Assembly (NCBI RefSeq): GCF_000143415.4
Contig: NW_003314262.1
Location: forward strand, 344,610 to 408,609
Direction of reading: 5' to 3'
Source: Selaginella moellendorffii
Taxonomy: Eukaryota; Streptophyta; Lycopodiopsida; Selaginellales; Selaginellaceae
DNA: 64,000 nucleotides
This document shows, one piece after another, positions 1-11,582 of this stretch. The first letter of the stretch is position 1. Each line of letters opens with the position of its first letter. Both the position numbers and the translations under genes were made by a program. The notes beneath the pieces were generated by a model. That model was not told the DNA's origin. It worked only from the letters and a program-made list of their open reading frames with translations, and did no database searches.

Positions 1-3000
1 AGGAACACACACTTTGGGCTTTCACCCAAGCCTCCCTTAGTATTAGGAGTTAGTCTCTGGGACAAGCTCGAAACTTACTAATTATGGAATATCTTTAGAT
101 TGTGAATTTGGACATGGGACGAACACCATTGTGTTCAGGCCAATCTCTACATTCCGTAGATATGCCAAATGAGCAAATTTGGACACTTTCCATAAATAGC
201 ATTTGGGACCGAAATGAGACCAACACAAAGGGCATGATAACGAGGGTGTTTGGCAGACACGGTAAACTATCATCTAGCGATATTGAGGGACCAAGCTCAA
301 TATCGCGGGGGTTCCCAACACTAGCAAGTGCAAGCCAACATCATGAGTTTCTCATCATCGTGTCAAGTCTGCTTGACTAAATGACAACTTAGGATTTCCT
401 TCCTTAGTGCCCTTCTGGTCCAAGTGCACATGTGATGACAAGTTTCTCAACTAGCTTAGGCGGAGATTAATAACGGGTCCAGCAATACCGACTTCCTGCC
501 ATCGTGGCAGTAAGGTAAGAGTGTCCGTAAGGACTGGCCGACAGGTAACTTTCGATACCTAAAATCACATTCGCGACACTCTCCCCCCCTTGGGAAGATT
601 GACGTCTTCGTCGATGCATACTCGAGTCTAGAATACCGCCAAGGAAACAACTCTAGAAAAAGTTCACGGTACTCACACTATGTGAGAAATGCACCAACTT
701 AAATGAGTTAGGGGGCAACCTCTTTGTCTAACACGGATGCGCTACCAACTCAGACACCTTCCGGCCGTCGCTGACAAGGAAATGACCAACAGAGTTAGCC
801 ACCCTTGCTGCTCTGGGTGTCACCCAACTACAAAAGTGTGATACACCCTGCCTGCAGGGACATAGAGAGAGAAGCTAGAGGCCCCAACCCTTCTAAGCAC
901 AGAAACCAAACCCGTCGGTAAGGTTTAGATAGACTACTGTAAACAGGCAGTGAGAGTTGTTTACACAGTCATGCCCTTTCAACAAAATAAGGAACATCGA
1001 CAGAGAGGCGGGTGATGTGACCAGTCGACAGTAGTTACCCCATGACTAGAGATTTCAACATGCACACGAAGTGCCGAAGCCAATCTGCCTATACTGGCCC
1101 AAACTCAAAGATCAAGATATAGGGACTATATCAAAGTCATAAACAATGATATCTTAGAGATTTAATTATCAGTGAATAAAGCTTAGATTAGAACACAAAT
1201 GTATTCCAAATAAGTTATCATCCGATAAACTAGAATTACAGTATAGGAACCACCAAGATCACTATCATTGGAAAACATAAGATTCACCATCCATCAAAAT
1301 TCAATAGCAAGTATATCATCAAGTAAACTCAATGAGAAAACATAACTACTGAAGATTGTAGACAGTATGCTAAACAACTTACAAAAGATAACTCAAAGTA
1401 CACAAAGCATCATTGACTGACAAGCACAAAGCTTGCGAATGTATTACCCAAAGGAAATAACATCCCAACCTATCAGAACTAACTCGAGCAATAATCAACA
1501 GAACATAATGAATGCAGTAAGACCAACAAACACTGATTCATGCCAACTATCACACTAGCCAATCCGAATAGATCCCAGCCAACAACACCAAGGAACTCAA
1601 GTTGCCTAAGCAAGTGTTAGCAACATTCTACTGATGTCTCAAACCCAAGAGACCAAACCAAAGCAAACCATAAAGAATATGTGGTATTGCGAAAAGCCAC
1701 AAGCTATCAAAGAGAACAACTAACCATCATGAAAGATCATCAATTATCCCATCAATGAAGAGATGCATAATCATTGTCGAAGAAGGAATCCACCACCTTG
1801 AAGAATGGCAAATCATTCTATACCAACAATAATCAAACAAAATCTTCGACAAGGATAATCAATTATTCTAGATGATAGTCAATCATCACCAATGATTGCT
1901 AGATGCAAAAGCCAACTTCAACATCGAAGCTAAAGAGCCAAAAATGCCTTCCCTCAACCACTCCGGACAAATGGAACAATGAGCATGAAAACTCAAAGAA
2001 CCAAAAGCTTGAAGAAGCCTATAGCCAAGTCTTGCCTAACAATGATCACAAGTTTTGCATGAACTAACTTCAATGCTAAAGAAGAAATCATGGTGCAACC
2101 AATAATATCTTCCTCAACATATCCATAACCCAAACTTCATAATGCCAAAACTAATGAAGAGCATTTCTGCATCAATCCAACAGTTAAGCACAATGGAGCT
2201 ATGCCCAACAAATGATCACAAAATGATCCTCCATGAATCCATCTATAGCAAGACGTAACTCACCTTATAACAAGCACAAGAAGAATCATCAATGATTGAT
2301 ATATCCCATCTGAAATCCAACAAGGATTCAATCACTTCAATACCAATCACTAACTCTTTCTCTCCACGACTAAATTACTTTTCAAGGAAAAGCCAAAGCT
2401 TAACCCCTACTAAATAATCTTGTCTAGAACACAACTAACTCAAACTTGCCACTCAGTTTATTTGAACGTCAACACATTTGCTAACTAGCAAATACACGAA
2501 TGCCAACAACAAAAGCTAAATCCAAATCATCAACACTATCTTTATCAAGACTAATGAAACTCAATATCAATCATCAGAGAGACATTTCATTTCACTCAAA
2601 TCTCAACATCAATAATATCAACGACAAGGCATCACTTCAATGCCATCAACACCATAACAAAGCTAGAAGAAAGCACGAGTGAATCACCACTCAAAACTTC
2701 CTAGCAACTAAGCTAATTAGGTCAAAGATACTTTACTTAATATCCGAGACCAATCCTCCAACAACACTTAGTAACAGAGAACAGATCATCATGGAGTGAT
2801 TCATCACGTCCAAGACTCAATGAAATCCAACACTACGGACTAGATATAACCAAATGATATCGACAGAGGTAGAGTCGACATGCCAACATGGAAAACCCGT
2901 GCAAGCCACGATACGATCCTCCGCAACACCATCCAATAAAGCAAGCTCATCACAGCTAAATCATCATCAATCAAAGCAAGTGTCAACAGTCCTTGACGAA

Positions 3001-5526
3001 GTCTATAAGTAACCACTAGTCGCAAAGCAACCAACAATCACTCTTCAACTTGCCGTCACAAGACCCAAACACCAACTCTTATCATCAAGTTATATACTCA
3101 TCCAATATGAATGTAATACCTCAAATACAAGATAAAGGTTCATGGACAAGCACGAACTAGATGACCACTCGAATCCAACTCAACCACGATAAGCTCACCA
3201 TCACATTTAGTCAATAGCTCTGAGCATGCCTTGAAGAGGCTAGCTATGCATGATTAACACTCAGTCGAAACTAAAGTGAAGACCATGAGATGGACTCATG
3301 TCGGTACACAACCTCCTCATTGACAAAGCTATAGTATGGGTACCAATATCTCAACCTCAAACAACTAAGTTAGACATCACCATCCTCAGCCAAGGTGCAG
3401 GGCCACCAAGACCAAGTCAAGATCAGTGAGAGCTCACTACTCTCATAGAGTCTAATGAAATGCAAGTTGAAACCTACCACCAAGCACAACGCTACAAAAG
3501 AAAGGCACAAAGGTCACCTTTCTTAGAAAAGTGCAATAGCCACTTTCTACACCAACTTCAGACTCTATCCAACTTAATTGCCTTAGCCCCAAAAGTCAGT
3601 ATCCTTTTCGGGTCGCATCATACAAACTATTTACCAAGGTCTAAGCTAACCGAAGTCAACTCTAACCCCTTCAGTAGTTTGTACTAGCTTACGAAAACGG
3701 AATGGTTTTTGGCAAAGTGATCAACAGATCAGCCATTGGAAAAGTCTAAGAAAATTTGTGGAAAATTTCCATCCTAGAGAAAGAATGACTCTCAATCTAA
3801 GATTGCAAACTTTCAAGACTTGACCAACTTCCTCCTACAAACAACTTCACATAGGTTCACATCGACACAAATTCTCATGATCCAACAATATGCTTAAGCA
3901 TTGAACATCTTTGCCCATTTTTCCGACATCCGCAAAGCGCAAAATGAACATCCAAGGCTTGATCACGAAGACCACATCTTCGGATATCCACATTGCACTA
4001 ACACTCTTTTTCAATCACCTTCAAAATCCAATGTAAAGCCAAAACACTAACAAGAAAAATGACATGGGAAATCAAGCTTTAAGGAAAATTCCTCATCACT
4101 CGAATCAACAATGCCACTTCCATTAACACAAGTGTTAGCGATGTCAATGCCCCAACTACATATCTTCTCCATCCAACAATCTACTCCAAGTGTTAATGGA
4201 TCAACTAACAAGCCATAGCAAGTGAATGCTATAACCCTTTTCCAACACCTAATGGGCAAACTCAAGGAAACAAGGTACCAACTTAAGCTTAACATAATGA
4301 ACCACCATCAAAAATCTAGTCAAGGCTACTACAATGCTACTATATGCAAGTAGACTAGCTTCACCATCAACCACCTTGGGGTTGATCATCATTTAACCAA
4401 GCAACTTCGTAAATGCATTACTCATTATCACATGGATATGATATAAGCATCACAATGACTTGATCATCAATTGAGCAACACCACGAGCAATGCTTATATC
4501 ATTTCAAAAGTTTATGTGAGTATCAAGTGTCAACTCGATTCGACAAAATGCAACATAAATGCCACACTCCACCAATAGAGATTTACAACAGCAAACACCA
4601 CTAACTTTTGTTCACAACACGGTCAAGCTCATGCCACTCTCTTTCCGACCAAACTCAAAACTAATCCAACACCAAGTTAATCAAGGAGCAAGAGCAAGGT
4701 TCCCCGGAAAAGAATTGAGCATTGCAACCCAAGTCTTCCAATAGCAAGCCTAGATAAAATGGTATAGCGCTTCACCGCTATCCATCCCATAACTCACCAC
4801 TTGTAAGACCATCATTTCCAATATGCATCAAGGTAGGGACTCTTGATTGCATGATGTGAACACAAGCAATGAGTTAACACCTTGTTGCAAATCATCCCTC
4901 CAAGAAGAGAAAATGATTTACGTATTTGATCCTCCATCCCCGATGACTCTCTTTTCGGTCTCATCTTTGACCAAACCTCAAGCTTGCTTTTGCACTGCCT
5001 TCAGTTCAATCGAAGAAAAGTTTATGAGAGAGCATGGCAATGACTACTTGAACGAATAGACTAATCCCTATAGTCTTGATTGATCCACTTGTAATCATGC
5101 CTAGGAAGGATCTACTAGTGCCGTGCTAAATAGCTACGGACTAGCCTATTTGCCACTCATAGCAAACCTAGGGAAAGTTTACTTTTTCCCATGGTACATG
5201 GAACAACTCATGGAACTACCAATAGGCTTACATTAATCCTGTCAACTCAAAGTATAACCTCGAGTTGCTAATGTGCCTCACTCACGAGCCCAAGCGCAAA
5301 CTCGTGCTACTGGTACACCTCAAATCCATCCTATGAGCCCAAGAGCAAGCTCACATAATTACAGTACAAGAAGGTAACTAAATCCATACCCAAGAAACGA
5401 TTGCGAAGCCTTTGCACCCAAACATGTACCCACTTGGATCATAGTTTTCATCTCTGCGTATGCAACAAGACTAGTTGCCCAATCTCATTGAATAGTTTTC
5501 GCTGAGACTCTAGTTTTGATACCAAA
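1..5526 (-). mobile_element. LARD-like non-coding retroelement, family C, copy 1 (partial)
   Basis: This stretch aligns along its whole length with the interior of the element at about 35560-40110. The shared landmarks are the opening segment ending in ...CCTTAGTA...GGAGTTAG (LTR end), the block naming CAAGTGCACATGT, and the closing block near 5440-5510. I find no retrotransposon protein motif in any frame, and only short chance ORFs. The inner edge carries TTTTGATACCA at about 5513-5523, the complement of an initiator-Met-like primer site (TGGTATCAAAA), which implies minus orientation. A large non-coding LTR element (LARD) is the best label. The left LTR is cut by the window start. The two copies are visibly diverged, so this is not recent. 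Confidence 0.6.
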
Positions 5527-5867
5527 TGAGATTGGATACTCCACACAAGAGGAAGGACGTACGCATGGATGCCTAATACGTTCGATTTCAAATTTAGGGG
5601 TAGGAATATATCTTGCTTAAGGGTATATTATACTTCTAAGTAGCCACTAATCAATGGGAATCGAACCCGTGCCATTTGCTCCGATACCAACTGTAGCGCA
5701 TCTTATCTCTCTCCCCTTAAGCCAACTGGAAAAAGGGCAATTGCTTGATGAGAGAGCCCTTAGTGGCTATTTTATCCCCATTTATCCCCCAAGGTTCCAA
5801 GGATCCACGGTGACAGTATATCCAAATCTCATCCCATGATCACATGCGCTACAAGATAGCTTCTGGA
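5527..5867. repeat. Retroelement LTR/leader remnant with tRNA-like T-arm and second primer-site complement
   Basis: After the family C primer-site complement, the sequence holds a second one, GATACCAA followed by TGTAGCGCA (5682-5699), and just before it GGGAATCGAACCCGTGCC, the complement of a tRNA T-arm (GGTTCGATTCCC). The segment around 5735-5850 recurs in inverted orientation at about 32515-32640, which marks it as dispersed repeat sequence. No gene is visible. Confidence 0.45.
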
Positions 5868-5917
5868 GGGGATGGTCCAAAGTTGAGTTGAGCTCACGAG
5901 TTGAGCTCAATTCAGCT
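5868..5917 (+). repeat. Element O left terminal inverted repeat
   Basis: GGGGATGGTCCAAAG is followed by 27 bp identical (inverted) to 29126-29152. It contains tandem GAGCTCA motifs, like clustered subterminal transposase-binding sites. Confidence 0.6.
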
Positions 5918-6221
5918 CAAGTCAATGCTAGTCAACATAGTCAACCATAAGTTTTATAAAGAAATATTAAGTCAGAAAAATGTTATTCTTTGGTGAACTT
6001 GAAATTTATGAGTTTAAGTATTAATGGTTTAGAGAGATTTTTATTTTTTGAATCTTTCTAATGCAGTTTATACAATTTCTAGAATTAGAAGTTCATCTGA
6101 ACCCATAGAAATTTTTGGGCTTTATTGGTCCCAAATAAAATGGGAATATTGAAGTTCGAATGAACCGGAAAATTTCTATTGTACATTTCAACATTTTAAC
6201 ATTTCAACAATTGACCAGAAA

Positions 6222-6229
6222 TATATAAA
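6222..6229 (+). promoter_or_regulatory. Putative TATA box for the 6277 gene
   Basis: TATATAAA lies 47 bp upstream of the ATG at 6277, in a plausible position for a plant core promoter with a short leader. Confidence 0.35.
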
Positions 6230-6276
6230 TAATTTGAAACATTGATTCACTCGTTCATTCTTTAGGGTTTACAAAG

Positions 6277-6522
6277 ATGGGAAGCAAGAAAGACAAAAAA
6301 TTTGTAAGGAGTTCTAGCATACAGAAATGTGAGAATGTGAATTTTGTTTCACTACCACAATCTCCATATTACACTCCTGGTCTTTATTACCCATCCGGGA
6401 ATGTGAAGACCACTGTCACTATTGATAAAAATGCTCCTGTTACTTCCGAAACAACAATCCAGAGCAAGAGAAAAGAAGAAATGGACAGCACAGCAGAAAG
6501 CACTAATAAATCCACTCTATAA
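6277..6522 (+). CDS. Small Ser/Thr-rich conserved protein of element O (SPYYTPG protein)
   Basis: An 81-residue protein starting with a basic MGSKKDKK stretch, then a conserved core around residues 24-34 (FVSLPQSPYYTPG-like) and a second around 51-65 (NAPVTSETTIQSK), ending in DSTAEST. The protein at 11325-11582 inside element I has the same blocks in the same order and spacing. I do not recognise the family. There is no signal peptide, membrane span or zinc ligand set. The strong S/T/P content and SPYYTP block suggest a disordered, possibly phosphorylated or docking peptide, but that is inference. It is the first gene inside the left terminus of element O, with a TATA-like box 47 bp upstream. 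Conservation across two different transposons argues that it is a real cargo gene. Confidence 0.7.
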   Translation: MGSKKDKKFVRSSSIQKCENVNFVSLPQSPYYTPGLYYPSGNVKTTVTIDKNAPVTSETTIQSKRKEEMDSTAESTNKSTL

Positions 6523-6962
6523 ACCTTTCAATGGCTTTTGTAATCCACTAAAATATTATAAAAAAATGTAAGTTTTTTATATATATCTTATTCCTTTTAA
6601 TATGTTTTGTCTTTGCAAAGATATATGATGTGGACAAATCAAAGAATTAAATCTATATATGATTTTGGGATTGAAAGGTAATCTTGCAAAAGGCATACTC
6701 GCGTGCCTGTGTATATTTGCTATTATTATATATGGCAGGCCAACTATATAAAATAAGGCTACATATTAATTATATGCTAGTTTTTAGCTTCTGAAACCCT
6801 ATAACCACTTGTTTCTCATAGTAGGTTGTAATTACTAAGACTGACAATTATCATTCACTATAGTGTCATGTCATAATAAAACATCATTCCCGAGATTGAA
6901 ATATAGTATATTAATGAGAGAATTCTTATTGCTAGGAAGTTTAATTCTTCTTGTGTGTTGCA

Positions 6963-7517
6963 ATGGTTAGGAAGAAGTTTACTTTTGGTCCCGAAGGCCT
7001 CTCATATGAGTCTCCACCTCCATCTCCAATCTCAATCAATAATCCACCTTCACCTTTACGCAACAATCTTCTTTTTCATTTTGAGGGCTGTTTTGAGGCT
7101 CTTCCATTTGCGACTTTGAGTGCAACTGAACAAGAACTCCTTCCTTATGATGTTGTTAAAAAAGTTGGATTACCTCCAATGCTTCAAGAGTGATGTCAAT
7201 ATTTTCTTCAAGATCTTGCTCCAGATATGGCAGGGGAGCTTAATGTAGATACATATTATCTTCAGTGTCCTATATGCAACTTTTATTTAAACAAGATAGA
7301 TGGTTGCATGGGTTTGGTAAATTTTATTGAGCATTGTCGCAAATGCCCAAGAGCGGGTTTGGAAGGTGTGCACGCATGGATGTATAAGAAAATCAAGAAA
7401 GAATTAAAAACACACAGCTATTATGATTTCATGGTGGAGAACAATATTCCATTGGTGAACACTGCATCAGTAAGTGCTGAATATGGGATATTTAGGCCAC
7501 CCTTTAATGTAATGTGA
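6963..7517 (+). pseudogene. CxxC...HCxxC protein, copy 1 (interrupted by TGA)
   Basis: This reads in one frame from ATG 6963 (MVRKKF) and matches the gene at 7776-8324 residue by residue: a Pro-rich SYESPPPSP stretch, EQE(L/I)P, LPxxLQE, FLQDLA, then a C-terminal half with CPIC, HC(R/H)xCPR, WMYKKIKKEL and YGIFRP. A TGA at 7191-7193 lies where copy 2 has CGA (Arg), so one C-to-T change explains the break. The Cys/His spacing (C-x2-C, about 19 residues, H-C-x2-C) suggests a small zinc-binding fold. I do not recognise the family. An alternative is a short N-terminal product plus a separate protein from 7227. Confidence 0.6.
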
Positions 7518-7715
7518 AAGTCATGCATAGTTTTTTCAAAAGGTTAATTCTTTATGAGTAAAGTGGAGAATCTTATATTTTCGAGAATGATATTATTCTA
7601 GCATGTATAAAGATATTATTATATATACAAGTGGTTCTGACACTGTTATAATTCTGAAGTCCCATTTTTGAGACTGACAATTTACAATCTCAAGAACCCC
7701 TAGATCTTTTCTTAG

Positions 7716-7723
7716 TATAAATA
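7716..7723 (+). promoter_or_regulatory. Putative TATA box for the 7776 gene
   Basis: TATAAATA lies 60 bp before the chosen ATG at 7776. The equivalent region of copy 1 is less well conserved. Confidence 0.35.
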
Positions 7724-7775
7724 CCAACAATGGATGCTTTCAACATTGAAATTTCAGTTTGTTTACAGTGTAGGA

Positions 7776-8324
7776 ATGGCTAGGGAAAATGCTATTGCTA
7801 CTTGCACTTGGCCCCCATGCATTTCATATGAGTCTCCACCTCCACCTCCAACTTCTACCAACATTCCACCCTTCCCTCCATACATCAATCGTTGTGAGGC
7901 TTTTTCTTTTGTAGCCCCAAGTGTGACTGAACAAGAGATCCCTCTTCCAGATAATGTTCTAGATGTTGCTACTAAAGATGGATTGCCTCATGTGCTTCAA
8001 GAGCGATGCCAGATGTTTCTTCAAGATCTTGCTCTCGATATGGTTGAAACTTTTGAAAGAATGAACACATATTATCTCCAGTGTCCCATCTGCTACTTTT
8101 ATTTAGATAAAACGGAAGGCTGTATGGGTCTAGAAACTTTACTAGAACACTGTCACAACTGCCCAAGAACTGGTGTGGAAGGTGTGCATAAATGGATGTA
8201 TAAGAAAATCAAGAAAGAGTTAAGAACACACAATCATTATCATTTCATGGTGAGAAATAATATTCCGTTAGTAAATCCTACATCCACAAGTGCTAAATAT
8301 GGTATTTTTAGGCCATCCTACTGA
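7776..8324 (+). CDS. CxxC...HCxxC protein, copy 2 (intact)
   Basis: A 182-residue protein. The start at 7776 (MARENA) is chosen because it aligns with the MVRKKF start of copy 1; the frame is open further upstream to 7734. The N-terminal half is Pro/Ser-rich (SYESPPPPP, residues about 15-30). The C-terminal half holds CPIC (about residue 109), HCHNCPR (about 130) and a basic WMYKKIKKELR segment, ending YGIFRPSY. Four Cys plus His in C-x2-C...H-C-x2-C spacing look like a zinc site, so a nucleic-acid or protein-binding adaptor is possible. The family is not recognised. It is a tandem duplicate of 6963-7517, sits between the small protein and the methyltransferase gene of element O, and has no counterpart that I can see in element I. 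Confidence 0.65.
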   Translation: MARENAIATCTWPPCISYESPPPPPTSTNIPPFPPYINRCEAFSFVAPSVTEQEIPLPDNVLDVATKDGLPHVLQERCQMFLQDLALDMVETFERMNTYYLQCPICYFYLDKTEGCMGLETLLEHCHNCPRTGVEGVHKWMYKKIKKELRTHNHYHFMVRNNIPLVNPTSTSAKYGIFRPSY

Positions 8325-8367
8325 AAATTCCAGCCACTAATAATTCTTACACTATGATATTATTCAT

Positions 8368-8585
8368 CCCCCCCCCCCCCCCTCTCGCCTTTTTTTTATT
8401 AACAAAATTGTATTACCTATAGATAATAAACTGATAATACTAGTAATTATGAAATTTGACTGACTGACACTGTAACTTTGTCATCTCTGACACTGACACT
8501 GTCTCTGTTACTGACACTATCACTGTCGCTATCTGCTGCACTGACACTGTCAGTGTCACAATCATTATCACATTGACATGTGACA
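8368..8585. repeat. Poly-C tract and GACACTGTC-type microsatellite
   Basis: There are fifteen consecutive C at 8368-8382, then T-rich sequence, then many variants of GACACTGTC/ACTGACACT between about 8457 and 8585. The region separates the convergent 7776 gene and ParB-methyltransferase gene and may act as the shared 3' region. No coding signal is seen. Confidence 0.6.
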
Positions 8586-8602
8586 CATCTTTTTCATTGC
8601 AT

Positions 8603-10660
8603 TCAATTGTCTTTTAATGTATCATTAATAAATTGATTTTTCATACCACTCCTCAATTTACACATTGCATACCTCCTAGAAGCAACTGATAGAGAAGGAC
8701 GAAAACCTCGAAGACGGCGTTTGAAGAACTCATATTCTTCAATCGCAAACACCGATCTACCAGAGTCACGTGCTGCTTCGACTATCGAACCACTACCTGC
8801 TGTGCAATCGATGACAACACCCCTAGTTGGGCAATAAAGCTCAAGTAGGACATGCATCGCCGATGGAGATCGGAACCGATACCCAGACAATGTGTTGCGG
8901 ATGTCGTCGTCTATGAGATTTGGTATGATGTCAGTAAAGCTATCATACCCTGACAAAACCCTTGCAGCACGCTCGCTATCACGAAAACCGTCATTTTCTT
9001 TTCTGCAAAACACATGGTAGGTCCACATCATAACCTGAATAATAAAACTTTAGAGACAACCAAAACAGAAAATGATTTCTTACCTTCTCTGGCATGCCTA
9101 GGACACCTTTGGTCTCGACCCCAACACTATCCATGATGCATCTGGAAGAGAACCTCTTGAAGTTGACTCGACTTGCATACCTCATAAGGCAGGACATCCA
9201 ATGGGGGTCATTCGGGAGAATGAAGGCAACTTGACCGGTTGTGTGAAGGAGAATTGCTGCCAAAAGGAATGCATCCTTCAAGTGGTTTTTAGTCAGGTTG
9301 TTCCAGCTTGGGACATCACCATTAGCATCTGGAAGACCATCTGGCATGTCAAAGAGTATGAAGTTTGTGCTCTTGAGCGGTCGCCTATGGATCTTCTGAC
9401 AAAAGCGCTCCCACTTTCGCCGGATAGCCATATTCTCAGCATCCTCCTCAAAAGATGCCATCAATGAACTATAGGAGCCAATAAAGATCCCAACTTCACC
9501 ACGGAATGCCACTGGAGATACAGGGCGAATCTAGGGGGAGAAGACAAAGATAAGATGTGAACTTAAGAAAATTTACATACCGTCATGTGGCGTGTGGTAG
9601 ATGTAAGTTCCTCCAAGTCCTCTTCTCAAGCATCAAGACGAGCTGGAATGAAGTTACTCCCGACAGTTTTTGCTACAACCATTTTGAGGAACTAAGAAAA
9701 GGAGAGAATTAAAAGAAATATACCTCGAGAAGTTCCTCGGTTATGGGGACATCTTGGACAATCATCATCACTGTTGACTAATTCCTCCAGATGTGGATTT
9801 GCTCACTTTCGTCGAGGTAGAAATTCTTGGACGTTCTGGTTCTCTTGCTCGACTTCGTCTCGAAGAATCTCGTTCTCACCGCCATCTTCACTCTGCTCGC
9901 CATTGGCACCAACAGAGTCGACATTCTCATGGCCATCATCTTCGTCATCATTGTTGCCTCTTGCAGCCTCATGGTGGGTTGGTTCATAATCTGGCATCTC
10001 CAATTCCCAAGGACAAGTGCGCTTTATTGCTGCTGGAAACTTCATTGTTGTCAGGTACATGCCTCCATCTCTCACACCATGCCTCAGGAGACGTGTGCAT
10101 ACCGGTGTTTCGAGAGGAACGCGTCTATATTGGAAATACCGATAATAGAATATAAACAATTGAGTATAGTTGAGAAATTGTATGTTACCTGAAAGCTACT
10201 CGACACATGAAGTAAGGTTGGCCAAGTTGTTTATCAAATGGAGTCGTGCTTGTGGCCTTCTTTGGCAGCCAGTCCTCTCCGAGTTTTGTAAGCTCAATGG
10301 TGACGAAGTCCTTAAATGGAAGTTGCTCAGGATCATCCCCTATGAAAGGTGCTAGAAACATCTCCCCTTCATATACAGTTTGTGAAATGTAGACGGTCCT
10401 CCTCATCACAGTCTCCATCATACTGTCCAAACCTTTTTCTCCTTCCCTGAGTCTGCTATTGAGGTCATTCAGAATGTGTATCTGTTCCTCATATGCAAGT
10501 GTTGACTTTGAGATGTTGTAAATAATCTCATCTGGAGTCTTGCCCACTAAAAAATAACTTTTGTGAGAACCTTCATGTAAATACAAACAATACTTACTTT
10601 CATGACAAACAATCTCTGTTATAATATCGAACCACTCCTTTGGGCATCGAGGGTTAGCCA
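8603..10660 (-). pseudogene. ParB-methyltransferase gene of element O, 3' part (DNA N6/N4-methyltransferase-like domain)
   Basis: Several exons on the minus strand continue the gene broken by element I at 10665. In order: a block from PRCPKEWFD (10655) to FMCRVAF, spliced (AG at about 10125, GT at about 10190) into an acidic NDDEDDGHE linker, then IRPVSPVAFRGEVG (about 9530), FILFDMPDG and LHTTGQVAFILPND (9200-9350), and last VVIDCTAGSGSIVEAA with GRSVFAIE (8730-8830). The last block matches motif I of beta-class DNA methyltransferases (DxFAGSGT...E). FDMPDG sits where the DPPY/W catalytic motif belongs but lacks the double Pro and aromatic residue, so activity is doubtful. A frameshift near 9830 and stops near 9778 (TAG) and 9650 (TGA) mark decay. 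Confidence 0.55.
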
Positions 10661-10664
10661 CACT
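10661..10664. repeat. Target-site duplication of element I (left)
   Basis: CACT here and at 22185-22188 flank the inverted repeats symmetrically. If the ends are asymmetric, the direct repeat extends to 7 bp (CACTAAG). Joining the flanks across one copy keeps the host reading frame open. Confidence 0.6.
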
Positions 10665-10688
10665 AAGCTCTATTTCGTTAAAGTGGGA
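10665..10688 (+). repeat. Element I left TIR
   Basis: 24 bp identical to the reverse complement of 22161-22184. The AAAGTGGGA end of the TIR is echoed just inside both ends (about 10700-10715 and 22143-22150). Confidence 0.8.
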
Positions 10689-10851
10689 TTTATTCAGTAA
10701 AATGGGACTAGGTACAAATTTTCAAGTATTTGAAAATGACGTGAAATTATATGTTTTTTGTCCAGGGGCTAGACATATCTGGGGCATGGTGACTAGCGCG
10801 GTGACTTTGTGTCCAGACTGAGTCCATCTAGTTGTATAATAAATCTCATTG

Positions 10852-10907
10852 TCAAGGTGAACAAGCCGAATCTGAAGCTAAAGAAGAGCGATGGCATGCG
10901 CACACAC
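10852..10907 (+). repeat. Terminal-exon-like repeat with partial palindrome (element I)
   Basis: TCAAGGTGAACAAGCCGAAT, then an acidic-coding stretch (EQAESEAKEE after a CAAG acceptor), then ATGGCATGCGCACAC, half of the element I palindrome. The same motif occurs inverted at 12110-12135 and 12237-12262, where the latter fits as the last exon of the transposase. It is probably a duplicated gene end. Confidence 0.45.
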
Positions 10908-11324
10908 ACTATTTGTTTGTTCATTGAGCGTGTGGTGAGCTTTCCAAGATGAACATCATTCCTATTAGCCAGACATATAACTTAATGGTGAGAACATTTA
11001 GATATTATTCAATGTTATCTTTTTCTAACGAATCTAATTGTGAAGGTGTAGCAAGAGGCATTGCTAGTCTGGAGAAGTCATTTAACTCATTTGACCCTTA
11101 GTGTATTTTCATGAAACTAAATAACATTCATATTATTAAGGAATTTCTCTAGTACCTTTTTTTAACAACATAGAGGCTTGCATTTCTTTCAAAGGTGATT
11201 TAGTAAAAGGCCTGAGGGCACATGCCATTCTATTTCTCAAACCGGTATTAAGATATACTAGTGCAAAGGGAAAAAGGTATTTGGTGATCAAGTAAATGGC
11301 ATGAGGGCACACGCCATTATAAGC

Positions 11325-11582
11325 CTAAGCGCTAGTGGACACCTCCTTTTTGGTACTCTCAGCGGTACTATCATCCTTCTCCGGGTCAGTTGTTTTGCTT
11401 TGGATTGTTGTCTCTGACGTTACTGGGGCGTTCTCGATAGTTGTTAATATTGCTGTTTGTTCAGAAAAATGATCACCTGGAGTATAGTACGGGGAGTTTG
11501 GAAGACTTATATATTCAACATCTTCACCTATCTCCTTCTTCGTCTCCTTTTCTGCCTCACTTACAGATTTTGTGCTTGCCAT
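11325..11582 (-). CDS. Small Ser/Thr-rich conserved protein of element I (SPYYTPG protein)
   Basis: An 85-residue protein from ATG 11582 (MASTKSVSEAEKE). The frame is open further upstream, but this ATG gives a length and start region like the 81-residue protein at 6277. The core YISLPNSPYYTPG (about residues 24-36), NAPVTSETTIQSK (51-63) and DSTAESTKK (71-79) are near-identical to the element O protein. It has a charged KE-rich N-terminus and no membrane, signal or zinc features. The family is not recognised. It lies between the left TIR and the 3' end of the transposase on the same strand, with a palindrome copy about 7 bp downstream of its stop (11295-11318). Presence in both nested transposons implies a conserved cargo role. 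Confidence 0.7.
   Translation of the reverse strand: MASTKSVSEAEKETKKEIGEDVEYISLPNSPYYTPGDHFSEQTAILTTIENAPVTSETTIQSKTTDPEKDDSTAESTKKEVSTSA

Noticed and set aside
1-5526. Protein genes in the family C element
   Set aside because: No frame keeps coding character between the two copies, and no motif is recognisable.
9774-10192. Overlapping plus-strand ORFs of about 70-120 codons
   Set aside because: They are antisense shadows of the acidic linker exon of the minus-strand methyltransferase gene.
10665-10688. Element I as a CACTA (EnSpm) transposon because CACTA precedes the left end
   Set aside because: CACTA is not mirrored by TAGTG at the right end; CACT there is in direct orientation, so it is target sequence.
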